DNA from: Athripsodes cinereus
Lineage: Eukaryota; Arthropoda; Insecta; Trichoptera; Leptoceridae
DNA length: 64,000 nucleotides
NCBI GenBank assembly: GCA_947579605.1
Contig: OX388309.1
Coordinates: 12,904,713-12,968,712 of the forward strand
Direction of reading: 5' to 3'
In this document: piece after piece, positions 23,621 through 35,280 of the stretch
Layout: each line of letters begins with the position of its first letter
Position numbering within the stretch: position 1 is the stretch's first letter
The notes under the pieces: generated by a model
Database searches by the model: none
The model's input: the letters and a program-made list of their open reading frames with translations, nothing else
Told to the model about the DNA's origin: nothing
Made by a program: the position numbers and the translations under genes

Positions 23621-26436
23621 TACGCGACACAATCAACGCTGAAACATTTATGTATGAACAAATAATACGAAGTACCGTTAACATTTTTTGCACGTCATCA
23701 ATTTTTTACACATCCGCAACATATGATTATCATGATAGATAAAATATTAAATGTAGGTATTAAATGTATGTAGGTACTTAATGTAACATGATTTGCAGTG
23801 GAGAGGTTATCGTAATTCTTTACCTTTTATTTTGTATAAACACAGCATCTTTCGAATGTGGGATAGTGCTACGCATTAAATAATCGCTGCGGAGAAGTTC
23901 ATACTGGCTAATGTTCCTACATTCATTTGTTGTCCACGGGGTCACTCGTAATAATAATTAGACGTTATGGAAATCATATCCTTAACACGTGTTTCTCTAA
24001 CCTTGTACGCCAAACGTATGATTTTGTCGATGCGCCAAAATGACGGTTGAAGAAAACGGTCGACACAACGAGAGGTCCACGCGTCGCTTGCAAGCAAGTT
24101 CAGTTCGCCTTTCGCATTGGAGAAATCAACATCCCTCCACGGAGCTCAGCTCCGTGGGTACCCGCGAACTCAATAAGACAGTATTCCATTCTTAATAATA
24201 ATAGATATATATTACAAATAGTTATTGCAGAGGTTGTATGGATAATCCGTACGAAATAATATAGTAAATTGAGTAGTGTATGCCTCATAATAGTGCTGTT
24301 AATGTGGAACTTGTATAAACATGTAATGTGTTCCCGCCATTAGTAAATTTCTTAATAATAATAGTTCGCGACGCAAAATAATGTAGTTTCTTAAATACCA
24401 TAATGTATGGATTTTATATTTCTGATCCTGGTATGGTGAAAATAGTTCTCCACCTACGTGATAATGATAATTAATCGATAAAATAACTCTCGCCAGTCGG
24501 CCTTGTTTCCCACCAAAAGTGTAACGTATCATGTGAATAGAAATGGAGTATGTGTATAGTAAAAGTAAATAAACTGTTCTTAAATAACCGTGTATTGGAG
24601 AGAGGTATAATGTCGAAATTGTATAATAACCACGTCAGGAATGCATACGAAATGTACATGTAATTATGTCGACATTAATAATAATACGAAACGAAGAAAT
24701 ATTAAATATATATTGTACACATACCCAGCAACCAAGTAAATAATATCAATTGAGTAAAGACTTTCTACAACGTGTGTCAGTGAAGTAGTGAGGGAATTAA
24801 TAAATATATAACCTCATAGACTTCTTCAGAACAGTACGAGATAATGCGAGTGAATCTTATATGCATATCCTTATAGTGATAGCAATAGAACGTGTTATTG
24901 TTCTTGAGGGATTCCATTCTGAACGAACCCGTCATCGCCCGTCGGCATCAACTGTAGACAGCTTTGGATGTTCCACCCCCTGTCTATATAGACGGTATGT
25001 AACAGAACAACTTAGGAAGTCATCTACGCGTGTGTCAACGTATATATCTGATTCGCCGTTACATAGGAACCAAGCGTAAATAACGTGTAATTTAATCTGT
25101 AAGTACCCGCCAAGCTATAAGTTTAATTATAATCTGAGAACCATTGTAAATGCCACTTTATGTATTGAATATTTGAGTATCTATGTACCTGCCACTTTGT
25201 TTAAATGTCCGTATTGAATTTAGGGTATAACCATTGCTCTCATACTTTTATGTATAATCCACTATATATGTAGTCTATGTAATGTTCTAATAATTGAGTT
25301 AGATATCTATGAACCATTGTTATGTATCATCCCTGTTTTTATTCAATACATACTGTCTTGTTTTATCTCCATTTACGAATTTTATTGCTTTTACATAAAC
25401 ACCTTTCCTCTAGTAATAAAATGTACCTTCCGTACAAACAGATACCAAAAGTGGACATTGCTGGATCTTGATATTGTACCAAACTTGAAAATGCTCTATT
25501 GGATATGTATTAATGTACTCGAAAAAGGAGTTATTCCAGGTTCAATTCCGGAATAAGCTGTGCATATAATTATTCAATAATATATTATGATACCCTTGGG
25601 TTTGAATCCTGAGTGAAACTGTATGTAACGAACTTCAATATGAGTATCTAAAGAGGACATGAGTACAAGAATATAATATGGAAATGAATATCAATCTGTA
25701 ATAATGTGTAGCTGGAGAGTTAACCTATGTTGCTAAGCCTGGATTAGCTAAACCACTGAGATATATTATATGCTAACAGAAAAAACATAATTGGAATTTA
25801 AAATATCTATATAATATATAGAATACTCTGATGATCATATGAATATAATGATGAAGAACACCATGGATCGAGAGACTCTGAATCTTATGTAAGTATAATA
25901 TGTATAATTGAAGTATGTACACACCCACACAAAGCATTTCTCTCATATACTAAGTAGAATCATACCCTAGACATGAACTTGAGCCAATATATTAATCTGT
26001 TCTAATTGAAAATAAATATACTTGTAACTTTCTATTATATACTTTCTCTATATATAATTTATTTTCTATGTGTTTCGCATATGTACATTGCAAAATGTAT
26101 GTAGCGAAACTGGGGGCTGAGCCAATTTATATACTTACCTTATGTACAATTCATGTAAATCCATTTCTTAAAATATTTGATAATTTCTCTTTTGATAATT
26201 TTGTATAATGATATGATGCGAACGTCCTGGTGGGACGATATCGTATCAATTTGTGTGCTCGTCCGTAGGATGTAGCAATGTGGGCGTACGTAGACGTAAC
26301 AATAGCTAAATAACCAACTGCATGCAATAAACATATTCGTCATCTTCTCCAAGACAATGAAATTCAGACATTAATAACAAGTGATATACATTATGGCTGA
26401 ATTGAATGTAACAAATTTTCAGTGTAATGTTTAACG
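23621..26436. other. Unassigned region, about 2.8 kb, with a strong hairpin and weak internal repetition
   Basis: No frame with a recognisable motif. A 10-bp perfect hairpin with a 1-nt loop (CCACGGAGCT c AGCTCCGTGG) is at 24137-24157. Short phrases such as ACCATTGT and TGCCACTTT near GTATTGAAT recur loosely between 25139 and 25330. Two tRNA T-arm-like words (25537-25549 and 25600-25612) lack a box A partner. This could be a decayed long terminal repeat or unknown transposon, but I cannot support either. Confidence 0.3.
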
Positions 26437-26444
26437 ATTAGGAC

Positions 26445-26592
26445 CAGTGTTTCCCACCGGTGGGGCACTACGCTGCCACATATTATTGAACATTTACCAA
26501 CTGTTTGGTTATTAAAAAAGAGGCCAATGGGGGAATATGACTTTGGTAAAGACTACGGTGAGGCATGGCATAAAGAAGTTTGGGAAACACTG
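26445..26592. mobile_element. hAT MITE, 148 bp, 8-bp target duplication
   Basis: Terminal inverted repeats CAGTGTTTCCCA and (other strand) CAGTGTTTCCCAAAC. The flanks are ATTAGGAC (26437-26444) and ATTAAGAC (26593-26600), 7 of 8 identical. Non-coding. Confidence 0.85.
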
Positions 26593-26600
26593 ATTAAGAC

Positions 26601-27292
26601 ATTCGATAATAATATATTCAATTTTTCTTTCATAAAGTACTCAAAACTTACAGGTGGGAGTAGAAAACCCATTTTTTATTAATATATTATCATATCCCTT
26701 GTGGTGATTTTCCCATTCTTACAACTTCTATTATCTAGTATCATCTTGTTAGTTATAAGTATTTGTATTGTTTCTATTAAAATGCTGTATTCAGAACCGG
26801 CTTAGTTTAAATTGCCCAGTTCAGTGACGTATTTTGTTGTTACTTCCGTAAATAGCTCCAACTTATTGTATTGTATTAGGTACCTATGTAGTATTAGATT
26901 GTGTAGGTATTATTATCGGGATCGTATTTCCAGCGAGCGCAGCGTTGTGTTTGAGTTGGCTAATGTTTGTAATAAGATTTATTGGGGACGGCAACGTTCC
27001 GAACAGCGACGAGAGTAAAGCTGACATTACACGTAAGTACCTACTCACCCTATATCGAGTCAGACTTGACAAGTTAAATATTACCACTACTACTTGAGTC
27101 AATATATTATTTTATTTTAAAACTCACATTTATATGAGTTATGTTGACTCATTATATCTCGCTATTTTTGCTTGTTTTAGGTATACGAGTCTAATGCTTC
27201 TATCAAATTTTCAATTTGTTAATCAAAAACATAAGTTAGGATTTTGTGAGTAAGCAGTTAAATGAGATGTCTATCATGTTTCAGGACAAAAA
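26601..27292. other. Unassigned sequence
   Basis: The short opposing frames (26812-27018 plus, 26884-27102 minus) have no motif. Nothing else recognised. Confidence 0.4.
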
Positions 27293-27327
27293 TCTCCCCC
27301 CCCCCACCTCCCTCCCCTTCCTTTCCA
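27293..27327. repeat. C-rich polypyrimidine tract
   Basis: CTCCCCCCCCCCACCTCC followed by more C/T-only sequence, conspicuous in AT-rich surroundings. Confidence 0.8.
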
Positions 27328-27444
27328 ATCCATAATCATTACTTGGTTTTGTATGAAATATTATTTTAAATTTTATTTTTCACTGTTATTATGTATAATT
27401 GATATTAATGTGTAGTAAAAGTAATTTTGTTTAAATTAAGTATA

Positions 27445-27575
27445 TGTCAATGTGTCGTGGTAAGATGGAAGACATCGTTCCATAGTGATAACCTTTTAAC
27501 TGCATATCATCCTAGTATTAAACAACGTTTCATAATGATGATGACAAAAAGGATAAAATCAATAAATGAAAATCA
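27445..27575 (+). repeat. LINE-type 3' tail, GATGTGC family, decayed
   Basis: Shares ATGTGTCGTGGTAAGATGGAAGA and ATAGTGATAA-type words with 38519-38690, then TGCATATCATCCTAG and an ATGATGATGAC arm. An AATAAATGAA-type tail follows. Stem bases are degraded. Confidence 0.45.
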
Positions 27576-27847
27576 AAGTAAATTTATAAAAGAAACAAAA
27601 TGGATGGTTGGATGGTAAATTATTATGTCGTTTTTTTGACTAAATATTCAATTTCACACAATTCTGAAATGAGCGCGGGTTGAGTAGGATGATGCATTGT
27701 ATTTGCTTTGTGATTGTGTGTATTACTTCTGTCCATATGTATTTTGAAATGTTTTGTAATAATGATGATGAATAAATAAAAATAAATAAATACTTAAGTC
27801 GTCAAATAAAAACTCATAACAAATTTCACAACATCTTACTTTTTATT

Positions 27848-28075
27848 TCTTTCTCCACGACCCATCCCAAGTGGGGTAGACAAAGAGAACGGAACGTCAT
27901 TTAGATCTGTCTCTACATACTTCTTTCACTTCCTCTATATCATTGCAATCTCTCATGCACCCACGTCGATTTCTCTTAATTTGATCTAGATTAGCTAGCC
28001 AAGATGTTCTCGAACGCCCGCGCTTCCTCACATCCCTTCTTTCAGACAATTATATCCTCTTTGTGATGAATGTAT
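27848..28075 (-). pseudogene. RTE-type RT C-terminal relic
   Basis: The minus strand, allowing frame changes, reads RKRGRSRTSWLANLDQI, KRNRRGCMRDCNDIEEVKEVC and RSVLFVYPTWDGS. This is the same order as the end of the element at 45115-45940. It is interrupted by frameshifts and one stop. Confidence 0.65.
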
Positions 28076-29875
28076 GTGCATCATTTCATCTTAATGCAGA
28101 TCAAAATATTATACAACAAAATATTATATGAACACAACCACATTGGCATGATTTTTTCCTATGAATATATTCTTGCTATACGACAGCCGAAGTCTCTTCA
28201 AATAAACAAAATTTGATTACGTGTTTTCCCGTCCATGAAGGAGAGAATACAAAGCAGTGAATCCTGAACTATATCATGTATTAGGTCTCATATACACAAG
28301 CGAACATCAAACACTAAGAACATGACAAAGCATCGTGACATCCTGAATATATATGTATTATGTAAATGAAAATGATATAACATTACCTGATAAATTTTAC
28401 TAAATAATATGTGTAGTACCTATATGCCTACATTTAGCTAAAACTACTCAACAGAAATAAGCTTTGGCTTTCAAAATGTTTGAATTTCCAGGTACTCAAT
28501 ACGGTACTATTATCCTCACGCACATTAATTATCAGCATAGATTACAGTATTAATTTAATTCATGGAAATTTAAATCAATCTCAATCACCGTCAACTTTGC
28601 TGTGAGATAAGAAATTATTACGTTTCCAATCTACGTTTAGTTTGCAGGTACCTACCTGCTGCCTGTTTCACAAGGTATATATCTATAGGTAATTATATAA
28701 TAATAAGTCTTATGGCGCTCGAATAAACCGTGTAATAGTTTAATATACCTACCTATTCCAGTGCAGTTATGTATGTATGCTGACACAAGGAGTGAACAAT
28801 TTTATTGTTTTTTTAAAAAAAAATCGCATTTTGCCCAATATATGAGGTGTGTACAGCATGCCATGGAGAGACAAATGATACATATTAACATGAGAGACAA
28901 AATAAGAAATATAACCATCCGACAAAAGTCGTCGACATTGTTGATAATAAAATTAATTTGAATGAATTTTTGCTTGTCTTTCAGTTATTGTGCAGGAAAA
29001 ATAATACAGAAGTAGGTCTCTCTAAATACAAGTTTGTCAAATATTTTTGATTAAAGTGGGTATTCAGAAGGTGCAAAATAGCTACATCGTGTATTAAATC
29101 TAAAAATATACATTTTCGTCAAATCGATTCCTTTGATATTACAATATCTCGAAAATAATGTCTAGAAACAAAACCACAGATACTAAAGTGTATACTCGAA
29201 TACATGAATCTCCGTAGAAATATTTGTAATATTTGGTGCTAATTTTAGTGATTGTTCTGCGATATGACAAACAATAAGTTCATTTTCCAGATATTCTACG
29301 TGGAATAAAATGATGTATCACCTTTCACCTGGAAATGGGTAGATGTGTCGATTTGGAATGAAAATCGATTCCTATGGGTAAATTCCTTATTTCGCACTTG
29401 ACTTATTCCACGTCCATGCTGAAATCACCAAGTAACAACGGGGGTGCGATTTAGATACGAAGAAAAAAATAACTGTAAAAAGAAATTAGTCCTTTCTATT
29501 CTAAATATACTTTTCCAATACAGTTTTGCTCCATAACATCACACAGTACATCAACTCTTAGTTATTAATCCGATGAGAAGTAGTTTTTCGTGACACGTAA
29601 GTAATCGAAAATACCTTTCCATTTCGTAATATTTTTTTTATTAAATAAGTTAAATTTTATCATACTTTAAATAGGCACCCCTTTTGTGGAATTGATAAAT
29701 GTATCAATCAAAGCACATACATAATATGTATTAATTTATAAATAACTCGGCAATTATTTCCTATGCGTAGATTAATAATTATATCAAGCATAATTTAATA
29801 TTATATAAAAATATGTTTTCATGTTTCACTCTTATATCATCTTATATGAGTATTCGTTTTCTTTCGTTTTTACAA
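28076..29875. other. Unassigned AT-rich sequence
   Basis: No recognisable gene or repeat on either strand. Confidence 0.4.
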
Positions 29876-30233
29876 AGATGTATCTGGGTTTTGTTATAAA
29901 CCCAAATACAACCTCATACACCTTTCACAGTAAGCTACTAAAAGCTTGCGTCGTGAAAGGGGAGTTTTCGGCACCTGTAGGCCTAGTCAAAACACATTTA
30001 AGCGTTACGTTTACGTTTCGTTTTCGTTCAAACGTTGACGACGTTGCGAGATCGTGTCAATTTTTGTAGCTACTTTTGTATTTTAGCTACGAAAATTGAT
30101 GCGTTCTCGCAACCTCGTCTTGTTTGAACGAAAACGTAACGCTTATATGTGTTTTGACTAGGGGTGCTGGTATCGAACCACGGATCTCTTGTTCACGAGG
30201 CCGAGCCACTACCTCCGGGCTACCGACGAACTC
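29876..30233 (-). mobile_element. tRNA-derived SINE, minus strand, split by a MITE
   Basis: The two flanks (29876-29977 and 30167-30233) join to give the same SINE as at 44629-44794. On the minus strand it runs GAGTTCGTCGGTAGCCCGGAGG (box A region), GGTTCGATACC (box B), the GTGAAAGGTGTATGAGG body and the CTGGGTTT...AACCCAG 3' region. The MITE at 29978-30166 sits exactly in the CTG next to box B, so the SINE is older. Confidence 0.85.
29978..30166. mobile_element. MITE, family B copy 2 (CTG target duplication, empty site readable)
   Basis: A 189-bp palindrome homologous to 16705-16905. The left end is TAGGCCTAGTCAAAACAC; the right end read from outside is CACCCCTAGTCAAAACAC. CTG flanks both sides (29975-29977 and 30167-30169). 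Uninterrupted SINE copies have a single CTG at this point (GGCACCTGGTATCG), so the duplication is confirmed from an empty paralogous site. Non-coding. Confidence 0.9.
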
Positions 30234-30287
30234 AAAGATCCTTCTTAGATCTCAGTCATAATATTTTTTCAAGTAATTATTTTTGCT

Positions 30288-30415
30288 GGTCGACCATTCA
30301 GGCCTGCTCAATGGCCCACCCGTTAGGATAATTTAAGTTTGAGTGTGCTGATAAATGGGTGTCTACAATCCTGAGATATCCGGGTGTAAGGTTGGTCTTT
30401 CTTCAATGTTCAGGA
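30288..30415. repeat. Dispersed repeat family C, copy 2
   Basis: Ordered matches to 22869-22995, including CAATGGC, TTTGAGTGTGCTGATAAAT, ATATCCGGGTGT and GGTCTTTCTT. The same type of sequence follows at 31500-31570 in a more decayed form. Confidence 0.55.
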
Positions 30416-30702
30416 AAATTCGCTGATCGCCATTATAATTGTACATTTTATTATTATTGAACCATCAAGACATTTCTCACCAACTTAATGCAAAAAATAT
30501 GCAAGTTGTCATCAACGTGTCAATAATAAATGAGATATTCAAGTTGTGTCTCATAGCTCAAATTTTAGTAGAAGTTTTACAAGAAACTGCCTTTTTCAGA
30601 GCATTAGAAAACTCATAGAAAAAAGTGTGAAATGTATGTTTTGCCGGGAACTAAAAATATGTTTTGTGTTAAATGATTTCAAGCTGTGAGACATAATTTG
30701 GA

Positions 30703-30842
30703 TAAGTTGGAAGAGATTTCGCCTTTGCGATAAACTCGCCTTCTGTATATTGGTTATATCTTATTTGAATGCATTTGTCTATTAAACTTTATACATATAT
30801 TTTGATCAATGTACAGTACAGAATGAAAAAATAAATAAATAA
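30703..30842 (+). repeat. LINE-type 3' tail, CTGTACATTG family
   Basis: AAGTTGGAAGAGATTTCGCC, GCGATAAACTCGCC, then CTGTATATTG (30743-30752) facing CAATGTACAG (30807-30816) and an AATAAATAAATAA tail. The one stem difference is a G-U type pair. Confidence 0.65.
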
Positions 30843-33301
30843 TATAATATTTCACGAAAATCGTTTAAGTCGAGAATGAAAAACACTATATGATTGCATT
30901 CATCTTGTTATCGTACTGCTGCAATAACGAATCGTTTATCAGAAATGTCAGGCGTAGGTATATCTCAACTTTTATAACAAATGCAGAGTTGGGATTTTAA
31001 ACGTGACTGCAGTTTTACTGACGTTTTAGTGCAAGACGTGTCGTCTCAAGACACCTGAGAAGTGGATATTGCGATGTTATCACATAATAATGTAATATCA
31101 TATTATTATTACCTACTAGATATGTAGTTTCCATAAATTTAACAACTTTTAAATTCTGAATAGGTTAAGATTTTTCAGTACTGGCATATAAACATAGACA
31201 TCAACTATTTGGAACTCTAAGTGAATTACACTCTAAGTATTTATTTTTTGTAAATAAAGTTGGATTAAAAAGGGAAAAAATACAATAAACTATATTTACA
31301 AAAAATTACTAATATGGTGAATGGTTTGGCAATTACACTTTTACGTATTTATTTGCCACCCATCCTACATTTTTCATCTTTATGTGGTAGGTACGAGAAA
31401 GACAATAGTAGGTATGAATTTCACTGCATACAGATATTCGGCCGGTTACACCACTTATGGGAAGTATCGTAATGTTATGAATAAATGCAAGTAAATTTGT
31501 TTATTTCCTCGTAAGTGTGTGGGTTAATGATGAGAATAAATAGGATCTACGTATCTAGGAGTAAGAATGATTTATAAATACAGAGTAACATTTTGTTATC
31601 TTCCACACTCCATTACTACATTTAACGTTCTAACCATACAAACTTTGAAACAACAAACACAAAACTATCATCGTACTTGTACTCTACTACATACGAGTAT
31701 GTACATACATAGCACTTCCAACTCTTTCAACTATTGCACAGTGCAACTGTCTTTCTATATTATCTATCCTACATTAAGGTATCTAGTAATACTAAAGTTG
31801 TATAATATTCCCTATATTGTTATCACCCCACCGTAGAAAGTTGTACAGAATATCAAACGTACAAATGAATAGATATATATGTACATACATACAAACGTAA
31901 GTTGTTGTAGTTGTGAAATTGCAGCTTTTAATTACCGTACTCAAAGGCTATCGTCACATGTCTGTGGCCTGATTATCGTTCGATTCGTAGTACGAGTAGG
32001 TGCAGTTTGTTGGACTAAGTAGTTATTCAGCGATTCATGCAGTCACCCGGTCTGAAAAGCGTAAGAGAGATGGAACTAGTGAGAGTTACCATGGTAAAAA
32101 GCGCCTAAACCAGCCTTAGCCGATTTGGAAATGTCGGAACATCGAATACTCTTTTGCAAATTATACATATTTTGAAGATGAACTTTATATAATATAGTTG
32201 TATATTATATATTATATAAAAGCTTTCTTAGATGTAAAATTTCCAGTTTATATGAAACTAAAACGAATATATACGATGATATTTTATGTAAGTGTTTCCT
32301 TTAGCCTTTGAAAAACTATCATATTTACTTCTTCTACTTTAAAGTAGGTCCATGTTCATTACCGTTTATAACTCCTTTTATTTATAAAAGCTCAAATTTA
32401 TTGGCGTTGTTACTGAAACAAGGGCCCATAAGCTAAAATAGCGCTTTGAGATACAGCTAGTAACGTAAATTTAAAATAGACCTTTCCAAAAAAAAATAAA
32501 AGAGGGATCATAGCAAAATTAATCAAAAGTCTTAACGAAAATTTGCAAGGGCATAAGCAATACCACAAGAAAATTCATTTCAGCATTGAATTCAAATTCG
32601 CCAGTAAAATTCCGACACTGATCGAAACCATTATATTGAGGTTATGGACCTTTTCATATTCATTCGATGGTAATTTAGATCTCTATCATCATGAAATCCG
32701 AACTGAAATTGTACTTTTTTATCGATTTTCTCTTCTTCACATGGAATGATTATTGAAAATCATTATTTTGTATATGGTTATTACATACCTACCTGCGTAA
32801 CCATTTTCTACGGTTACTTCAATTTAAAAGCAAGATGTAGGTACGTAAAATAATAATAATACATTCTTCTCTCGAAGGAACAGTTCTTACATATTTATAA
32901 AATTTTCTATCAACCGGTAAGAGTTTTATTCTGCAATATAATACAAATGCATAAAAATTCAATTTTACGCGACTTGAAATAAGTTTTACCCGTGGCTCAG
33001 GTAACTAAGTTATACGAGTATGAAACAGAAGCATCTCCTTATAATTTTATGTTGTACTTTATTTCTGATATGGTAGGTATACAAAGAATTCCATGATATA
33101 CCCGCAGTTCTTCGTTTTATATGAAAATCACGTTTCTTTCACGCCATGGATGATGAACACTAGACTAAGACTAGAGAAGTTTAGATACTGTGAGTTATAT
33201 GAACACTTCTTTTTATACCTAAGAATAATAACAGTCGACTTTTCTCGCTTTGATCATTAAATAAAAGTGTCTATGAGATAACGCGAACATGAACCAATGA
33301 A
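30843..33301. other. Mostly unassigned AT-rich sequence
   Basis: Apart from the family R relic at 31353-31478, I recognise nothing. The frames at 31567-31836 and 32543-32749 have no motif. Confidence 0.4.
31353..31478 (+). repeat. SINE-like family R, decayed 3' half
   Basis: TTGCCACCCATCCTACAT, a GGTACGAGAAAGACA-type segment, CACCACTTATGGGAAGTATCGTAATG and an ATAAATG tail follow the order of the 3' half of family R with many changes. Confidence 0.45.
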
Positions 33302-33313
33302 AAAGTAAAAGAA

Positions 33314-33572
33314 CTACTACTACCATCTACTATACCATCACGGCATATCCCACAAGTGGGGTAGCCAGCAGATCAGCTGCATGTAAGAAACATGCAAACT
33401 GTCCTCTTCGTGCCAATATAAAATCAAGACATTCAGGATGGGTGGCAAACCTCATCGCTGAATTTAAGATGTATAATGTCTTAATTTTTTCGAACACCTG
33501 CCTTTTACAGGACACTCGAAAACTTACGCAGAAGAGTGGGAGACCAATTCTTTACCGGGTGCTCCACGGGAT
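33314..33572 (-). repeat. SINE-like family R, defining copy with 12-bp target duplication
   Basis: A 259-bp insertion flanked by perfect direct repeats AAAGTAAAAGAA at 33302-33313 and 33573-33584. In its own orientation it begins ATCCCGTGGAGCACCCGG and ends GCCGTGATGGTATAGTAG plus GTA/GTAG repeats. It is nearly identical to 19532-19800. A perfect 12-bp duplication and a simple 3' tail indicate LINE-type target-primed retroposition. The body does not code (the 61-codon frame is incidental). No clear tRNA, 5S or 7SL head is visible, so it may be a SINE of unclear origin or a conserved truncated LINE 3' end. Confidence 0.85.
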
Positions 33573-33584
33573 AAAGTAAAAGAA

Positions 33585-35044
33585 ATTCTATCGAAAAAGC
33601 TCTACCGATCTACCATATTTTTCATTATCTCATTAACATTAACGTTTATTATTTTTATCTTATTTTATGGTGACTATGTAATGTATTTTTAGTTCTGTAA
33701 CTATTTTAATTTTTTTTTCGAATTTTTTTAAAGTTTTTGTTTTGGGTTTTTTATTTTTGGGTTACACAGATGGGTACTTTTAATCTGGGAATCTTAATTA
33801 TATACAGTATTTGTAAACATATGTGCATTCTGTAATTGGGTTAATACTATACCTAATTGTTTTATACTATATTTATGTAAAAACCTGTAGAAATGCCAAT
33901 AAAGGAAAATAAAAAAAAAATACACTGCAACTATTTTTTCGATACAAAATACACGTACGTATGTATTATATAGGTTTTTCTCCATTTCACTGTGTACAGT
34001 TGGGCAGAGATTTGGATCACGACTTTGCATATAGTACGAGACTCGTCACCAGAATATGCAGATTGGATTTGTCGAACAGATGTTGTTTTTCGAATTTGGT
34101 ACACGTGTCTCTTCAGGACCATCCCACAAAATGGCCGACACAACATCAAATCCTGTATGCGAGCAGTATCACATATTATAATGAATGACTGTATGATATA
34201 ATTTTCATCCGAAATGCATGTGCAACATGCATTCCATGAATGAAAAATCATAATTTTAATCACATGCTAACAAAAAAATAACACATAAATCACTTTTTTA
34301 TAGTAGATATATTCATGAAGAAAGTAAAGCACTTTACGCTAGCCTGATGGTAAGAGCGGAAGCTCGTGAAAGCCGGCTCGCATCCAATAAAAGTCACAGT
34401 GGATATACTATTTGTTAAATTTATTATTAATTCAACATTAATTTCCACCAAGAACAGTCGGTTGAAAAATATCAATTTTAAAAATTAACACGTTCAGTTA
34501 AAATAATACACTGGAGGCACAAATAATGCAAAGACATGCCCTTTAGAATTAAGAACAACAACGTATATAAAAAAAATTACTTCAGTATTTCTATTCTTCT
34601 ATAATGTATAAACAGTAAGACATATTTTATAAACGCAACATGTGAACGAAAGAAAGCTTCCTTGTTTAAACGAAGACATGGTCTATGAAAGGATTCAGAT
34701 TTTTCATAGCTACTAGTAAGGAACATAGATCTCTCGGTGGAATTGAAAACTAATTTGATACATATTTCAGAACGACGCCGATATAAATATAAAGATGATA
34801 TATTGAATATAATAATATCTCTGTGCAATATGAGAGACAGGATAATATTTGAGTACCTATGTTTAAAGGTAAAACATTCAGCGCATACATTTTTTTTTTA
34901 TTATTCTTTGTGAATCATACAGTTATTGTTTTAGAATTTAACATGTTTTCAATATTAACATTCACAAGAAGTCGTCATTGTCGCTGGCCGTTTTTAAATA
35001 TAACATTGACTATATCTGCTCCAAAAAACATCTCAGATAGACGC
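33585..35044. other. Unassigned AT-rich sequence
   Basis: Small frames on both strands (33794-34263, 34577-34828) overlap each other and have no motif. A 9-bp perfect hairpin (AATGCATGT / ACATGCATT) is near 34212-34236. An ATA-rich poly-A stretch near 33910-33925 may be a retroposon tail. Confidence 0.35.
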
Positions 35045-35275
35045 GACAAACGTATTGAAGACATATTATTGCATGGAAACGTTCTTCAAGTATTAATAGA
35101 AAGTACGACTGACGGGAAAAGCTGAGAGCGAGCCCCCACGTCAAGAATACTTCGATGATCTACGATGATCTACGCGAGGATATAAATTGCGGATTAACCG
35201 AAGAACTGAAGAAGGTTGCGCAAGATAGGGAGCATTAGAAGGAAAGATGGAAACTTTTGGCAACAAACTAATCCA
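35045..35275 (+). pseudogene. RTE-type RT C-terminal relic
   Basis: Codons read HGNVLQVLIESTTDGKS, then with a frame change EPPRQEYFDDL and LREDINCGLTEELKKVAQDREH, a stop, then KERWKLLATN. The order (HGxxLxxLxEGxxxGKR, RPRxxYxDxLxxDI, AQDRxxW, KLLATN) is that of an RTE-like C-terminus. A small duplication of TACGATGATC and several disruptions are present. It is a different subfamily from 12897-13710. Confidence 0.65.
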
Positions 35276-35280
35276 CAGAA

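Noticed and set aside
25530..25615. tRNA or SINE box B words (GGTTCAATTCC and GGTTTGAATCC-like)
   Set aside because: No box A at suitable distance and no repeat partner elsewhere in the window.
34330..34400. Lepidopteran repeat-like CCTGATGGTAAGAGCGG segment
   Set aside because: A short resemblance to common dispersed sequences, without ends or a second copy in this window.
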